From the NCBI GenBank assembly GCA_014381165.1, contig JACMIM010000860.1, positions 1 to 6,554 of the forward strand: a DNA stretch of 6,554 nucleotides, read 5' to 3'. The stretch is from Roseiflexaceae bacterium (GTDB lineage: Bacteria > Chloroflexota > Chloroflexia > Chloroflexales > Roseiflexaceae). The notes under the pieces were generated by a model that saw nothing but the letters and a program-made list of their open reading frames with translations, was not told the origin of the DNA and searched no databases. Positions 4,340-6,554 of this stretch are shown here, piece by piece. The position numbers and the translations under genes were made by a program. Position 1 is the stretch's first letter; the number at the start of each line of letters is the position of its first letter.

Positions 4340-5482
4340 ATGCAGACGAACGACCCCGTGGCGCAAGCGCGCTACACTCAGCTTGTACATATGTTCCGTG
4401 CGCAGATTCTGAGCGGCGCACTTGGTGTCGGCATGCGCTTACCAACCGAACACGAAATCGCCGAACAATACGCTATCAGCCGTGGCACGGTGCGCCAAGC
4501 CCTGATGGTACTAGCCAATGAGGGCTTGATCGAGCGCGTTCAGGGCCGCGGCTCGACCGTGCTTTCGCGCAACGTCCCCAGCGAAGCGCCCGCCGAACGG
4601 CGGATTGGACTGGTACTGAACCGGCCAGGCGCACAGCTCGAACTCGATATTTTAGTTGGTGTCGAGCAGGCGGCCCGCGCCCGTGGCTACCGCGTGACGT
4701 TCATTTACACGAACGACCGGATCGAGCAGCTTGCGCCCGATATTGCGTATCTGCGCGAAGATCGGGCTGTAGGCATTATTGTCAGCCTCGACAACGACAT
4801 CGTGCGCGACGACACGATCGCGCAGCTTCAGCGCAGTGGCCTGCCCACCGTGCTGGTCGACCGCTACATGGCCGAACAGGATAGCGATTACGTTGCCGCC
4901 GATAATCGCGGCGGCGGCTTCCGCGCAACCGAACACCTACTCATCCTTGGCCATACGCAGATCGGATTTGTGTACACGAGTGTTGGCACACGCAAGACAA
5001 CATCGGTGCGCGACCGCTTGCTGGGCTATCGTCACGCGCTTGAAGCCTATGGTGTGCCGTATGATGAATCGCTTGTGCTGTGCTGCCCCTACCCAAGCGA
5101 ACCGCCCACAGATCCGCCAGCGGCACTCAGCGCTTATGTGTATCGTACCAATGGGCCAACGGCGATCTTCGCCGTGCATGATCAGGTGGCGCTGCATGTG
5201 CTTCAGGCAGCGCGGCAGTGTGGGCGGCGTGTGCCTGAGGATCTCGCGCTGGTGGGTTTTGACGATTTGAGCTACGCTGCGCATCTGACACCACCGCTGA
5301 CCACGGTTGCCCAACAGCGCAGTGAGCTTGGCACCCGCGCCGCGAATCTGTTGATCGACCGTATTGAAGGGTTCACAGGCCCCTTTCAGCATATCGAAGT
5401 GCCGACCAGCCTGATCATTCGCGAATCGTGTGGGGCGCGACTGCGGGTGCAGCAGGCGCTGCGTACCCGCGGGACAACGTAG
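4340..5482 (+). CDS. Chimeric GntR-LacI transcriptional regulator (AraR-type architecture)
   Basis: This 380-residue protein is probably a sugar-responsive repressor. Residues about 10-76 form a GntR winged helix: YTQLVHMFRAQILSGAL, then MRLPTEHEIAEQYAISRGTV with the recognition helix around SRGTVRQALMVLANEGLI (47-64), and the wing ERVQGRGSTV. From about residue 87 to 370 it has a LacI/GalR-type periplasmic-binding fold (Peripla_BP_3). Marks of this are RRIGLVLNRP at its start, DYVAADNRGGG in the middle, GFDD at 306-309 followed by HLTPPLTTV, and the C-terminal LGTRAANLLIDRI helix. The same domain order is known in AraR of Bacillus. It is transcribed away from the sugar transporter operon across a shared control region with matching palindromes, so it probably controls itself and that operon. 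The likely inducer is the imported sugar or a breakdown product. ATG 4340 is chosen over GTG 4313 because of AAGGAG at 4325-4330. The DNA-binding half and effector half both look intact. Confidence 0.92.
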   Translation: MQTNDPVAQARYTQLVHMFRAQILSGALGVGMRLPTEHEIAEQYAISRGTVRQALMVLANEGLIERVQGRGSTVLSRNVPSEAPAERRIGLVLNRPGAQLELDILVGVEQAARARGYRVTFIYTNDRIEQLAPDIAYLREDRAVGIIVSLDNDIVRDDTIAQLQRSGLPTVLVDRYMAEQDSDYVAADNRGGGFRATEHLLILGHTQIGFVYTSVGTRKTTSVRDRLLGYRHALEAYGVPYDESLVLCCPYPSEPPTDPPAALSAYVYRTNGPTAIFAVHDQVALHVLQAARQCGRRVPEDLALVGFDDLSYAAHLTPPLTTVAQQRSELGTRAANLLIDRIEGFTGPFQHIEVPTSLIIRESCGARLRVQQALRTRGTT

Positions 5483-5495
5483 AGAGGTAGGGCGT

Positions 5496-5765
5496 ATGTG
5501 TCGAAGTATCAAGCCGCTGTTCAATCTCGAGCCAGGGGTGACTGAGGCCGAGATTCGGGCAGCCGCGCTTCAGTTTGTGCGCAAGGTGAGTGGCTTCAAC
5601 ACGCCATCGAAGGCCAACGAAGCAGCATTTCTGGCTACCGTTGACGAGATAACCGCAGCCGCCAGCAGCCTGCTTGATGCGCTTGAAACAAGCGCGCCGC
5701 CAAAGAACCGCGCAGCAGAGGCCGCCAAGGCACAGGCGCGTAACGCGCAGCGATTTGCCAAGTAA
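5496..5765 (+). CDS. DUF2277 family protein
   Basis: This 89-residue protein has the hallmark N-terminus MCRSIKPLFN, a central RAAALQFVRKVSGFNTPSKA (21-40), NEAAF (41-45), and an Ala/Lys/Arg-rich tail (68-89). I recognise this as DUF2277, a small family without an assigned function that I associate with actinobacteria, Chloroflexota and some proteobacteria. It is predicted to be soluble and mostly helical, with no signal peptide or membrane segment. Cys2-Arg3 next to the start is typical of the family. The gene begins 13 bases after the regulator stop with a modest purine-rich ribosome site (GAGG at 5484-5487). It is therefore probably on the same transcript, though a functional link to sugar uptake is not established. 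The in-frame upstream region overlapping the regulator gene shows no family similarity, so ATG 5496 is the start. Confidence 0.85.
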   Translation: MCRSIKPLFNLEPGVTEAEIRAAALQFVRKVSGFNTPSKANEAAFLATVDEITAAASSLLDALETSAPPKNRAAEAAKAQARNAQRFAK

Positions 5766-5770
5766 CCCAA

Positions 5771-5795
5771 GCGGCGCGTTCTATCCCAGCGCCGC
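5771..5795. terminator. Candidate bidirectional terminator hairpin at the convergent junction
   Basis: GCGGCGC (5771-5777) and GCGCCGC (5789-5795) form a seven-pair GC stem with an 11-base loop. AA on the left and CTT on the right allow two more pairs across a bulged C. It begins five bases after the DUF2277 stop and overlaps the last codons of the convergent oxidoreductase gene, whose stop is 5783-5781. T-runs on either strand are short, so it is a weak or Rho-assisted terminator at best. Confidence 0.5.
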
Positions 5796-6554
5796 CTTGA
5801 CACGGCGTAGCACATCAATGTGTGCATCCAGCGAACTGTAGCCCGCGCCCATGGTGTTCACGCAGAGATGCGTTGCACCAAGCGCCTGCCAGCCGCGCGC
5901 AAAGCTGGCCCATTCGTCTTCTGGCAGGCGCGCCAGCGAAAGCTGCGGCTCTAGCCCAATGGTTGCCGGGTTGCGCCCGGCCTCGCGGGCATAGCCATGC
6001 ATGCGCGCGATCGTGGCGCGCATCTCGTCGCTGGGTGGTCGCCAGGGAAACCAGCCATCGCCGTGCGTGCCAACGCGCTTGATCGTCGCTTCGCTGTAGC
6101 CGCCGATCCAGACCGGGATGCTGCGGCGCGGCGGCAGGGGATTGATGCCTGCGTTCTCGATGGTGTGCCAGCGCGCGACAAAGCTCACCTCCGGCGCGGC
6201 CCACAGCGCCCGCAACAGGGCGATCTGCTCCTCGCTGCGGGCACCACGGTTGCGAAAGTTCTCGTTCAGCCCCTGATACTCGACCTCGTTCCAACCCACA
6301 CCAACCCCAAGGCGAAGCCGGCCACCACTGAGCAGATCGACTTGTGCCGCCTGCTTGGCGACCAAGGCCGTCTGCCGTTGCGGCAGAATCAGCACGGCCG
6401 TGACCAGTTCCAACGTTGTGGTCAAACCTGCCAGGTAGCCAAACAGCACCAGCGGCTCGTGAAACAGCGATTGGCTGGTGTACGGCCCGCTCCACTCGGG
6501 GCGTGTGCTCGTGCCTGCGCCCTGCACATGATCATAGGCCAGCAGGTGATGAAA
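5781..6554 (-). CDS. LLM class (luciferase-like) probably F420-dependent oxidoreductase, 5' end off window
   Basis: The reverse strand is open from the right edge to TAG at 5783-5781, giving 257 visible residues. The frame continues through 6554 (FHHLLAYDHVQGAG...), so the GTG at 6527 is internal and the true start lies outside; about 20-40 N-terminal residues are probably missing. The bacterial-luciferase TIM-barrel fold is indicated by LLAYDHV, then GPYTSQSLFHEPLVLFGYLA, then LPQRQTALVAKQAAQVDLL, SGGRLRLGVGVGWNEVEYQG, and IPVWIGGYSEATIKR with HGDGWFPW. The SGGRLRLGVGVGWN motif is typical of the F420-using mycobacterial-type subgroup (Rv2161c-like), but FMN use cannot be excluded. These enzymes transfer hydride between deazaflavin cofactor and small organic substrates; the substrate here is unknown. 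It converges on DUF2277 with a 15-base gap and is not part of the sugar operon. Confidence 0.88.
   Translation of the reverse strand, partial: FHHLLAYDHVQGAGTSTRPEWSGPYTSQSLFHEPLVLFGYLAGLTTTLELVTAVLILPQRQTALVAKQAAQVDLLSGGRLRLGVGVGWNEVEYQGLNENFRNRGARSEEQIALLRALWAAPEVSFVARWHTIENAGINPLPPRRSIPVWIGGYSEATIKRVGTHGDGWFPWRPPSDEMRATIARMHGYAREAGRNPATIGLEPQLSLARLPEDEWASFARGWQALGATHLCVNTMGAGYSSLDAHIDVLRRVKAALG

Noticed and set aside
5815..6495. A 226-codon minus-strand open frame in another frame of the oxidoreductase
   Set aside because: The LLM motifs are in the alternative frame; this one is Arg/Ala-rich and has no recognisable domain, as expected of an out-of-frame shadow.

Overview
The window reads as a chromosomal piece of a moderately GC-rich bacterium. 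A monoderm-like or Chloroflexota (Chloroflexia) host is my best guess. The reasons are the lipoprotein-type sugar-binding protein with an Ala/Pro/Thr linker, the pairing of a DUF2277 protein with an F420-type luciferase-like oxidoreductase, and overall protein style. This is an impression, not a taxonomic assignment. I see no mobile element, CRISPR array, rRNA or tRNA.

Left and centre (1-4110, minus strand): a sugar-uptake operon transcribed right to left from a very good sigma70-type promoter (-35 at 4103-4098, -10 at 4080-4075). Its order is a half-size CUT2-type ABC ATPase (GTG start at 3879), a RbsC/FrcC-type permease that overlaps it by one base, a lipoprotein sugar-binding protein after a 168-base gap, and, after a 128-base gap, a glycoside hydrolase family 125 gene whose 3' half lies off the left edge. 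GH125 enzymes are exo-acting alpha-mannosidases, so the cargo is probably mannose or a small alpha-mannoside.

Divergent control region (3880-4339): two outward-facing promoters, a perfect ATTTGT-N4-ACAAAT palindrome at the predicted start point of the regulator gene, a degenerate copy over the -35 box of the ABC promoter, a second shared motif (TACTGTRGTA) beside both genes, and a strong GC-rich inverted repeat between the promoters. The ABC operon has a leader of roughly 190 bases.

Right (4340-6554): a plus-strand gene for a chimeric regulator (GntR winged helix plus LacI/GalR sugar-sensing domain, the AraR architecture), then 13 bases later a small DUF2277 protein. A convergent minus-strand LLM (luciferase-like, probably F420-dependent) oxidoreductase enters from the right edge without its N-terminus. 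A GC-rich hairpin lies at the convergent junction.

Reading together: the regulator probably represses itself and the transporter/mannosidase operon until a sugar binds its LacI-like domain. The importer then brings in the sugar and the GH125 enzyme processes it. The gene families are all known. The least described parts are the exact pairing of a CUT2 importer with GH125 and an AraR-like regulator, and the architecture of the divergent control region.
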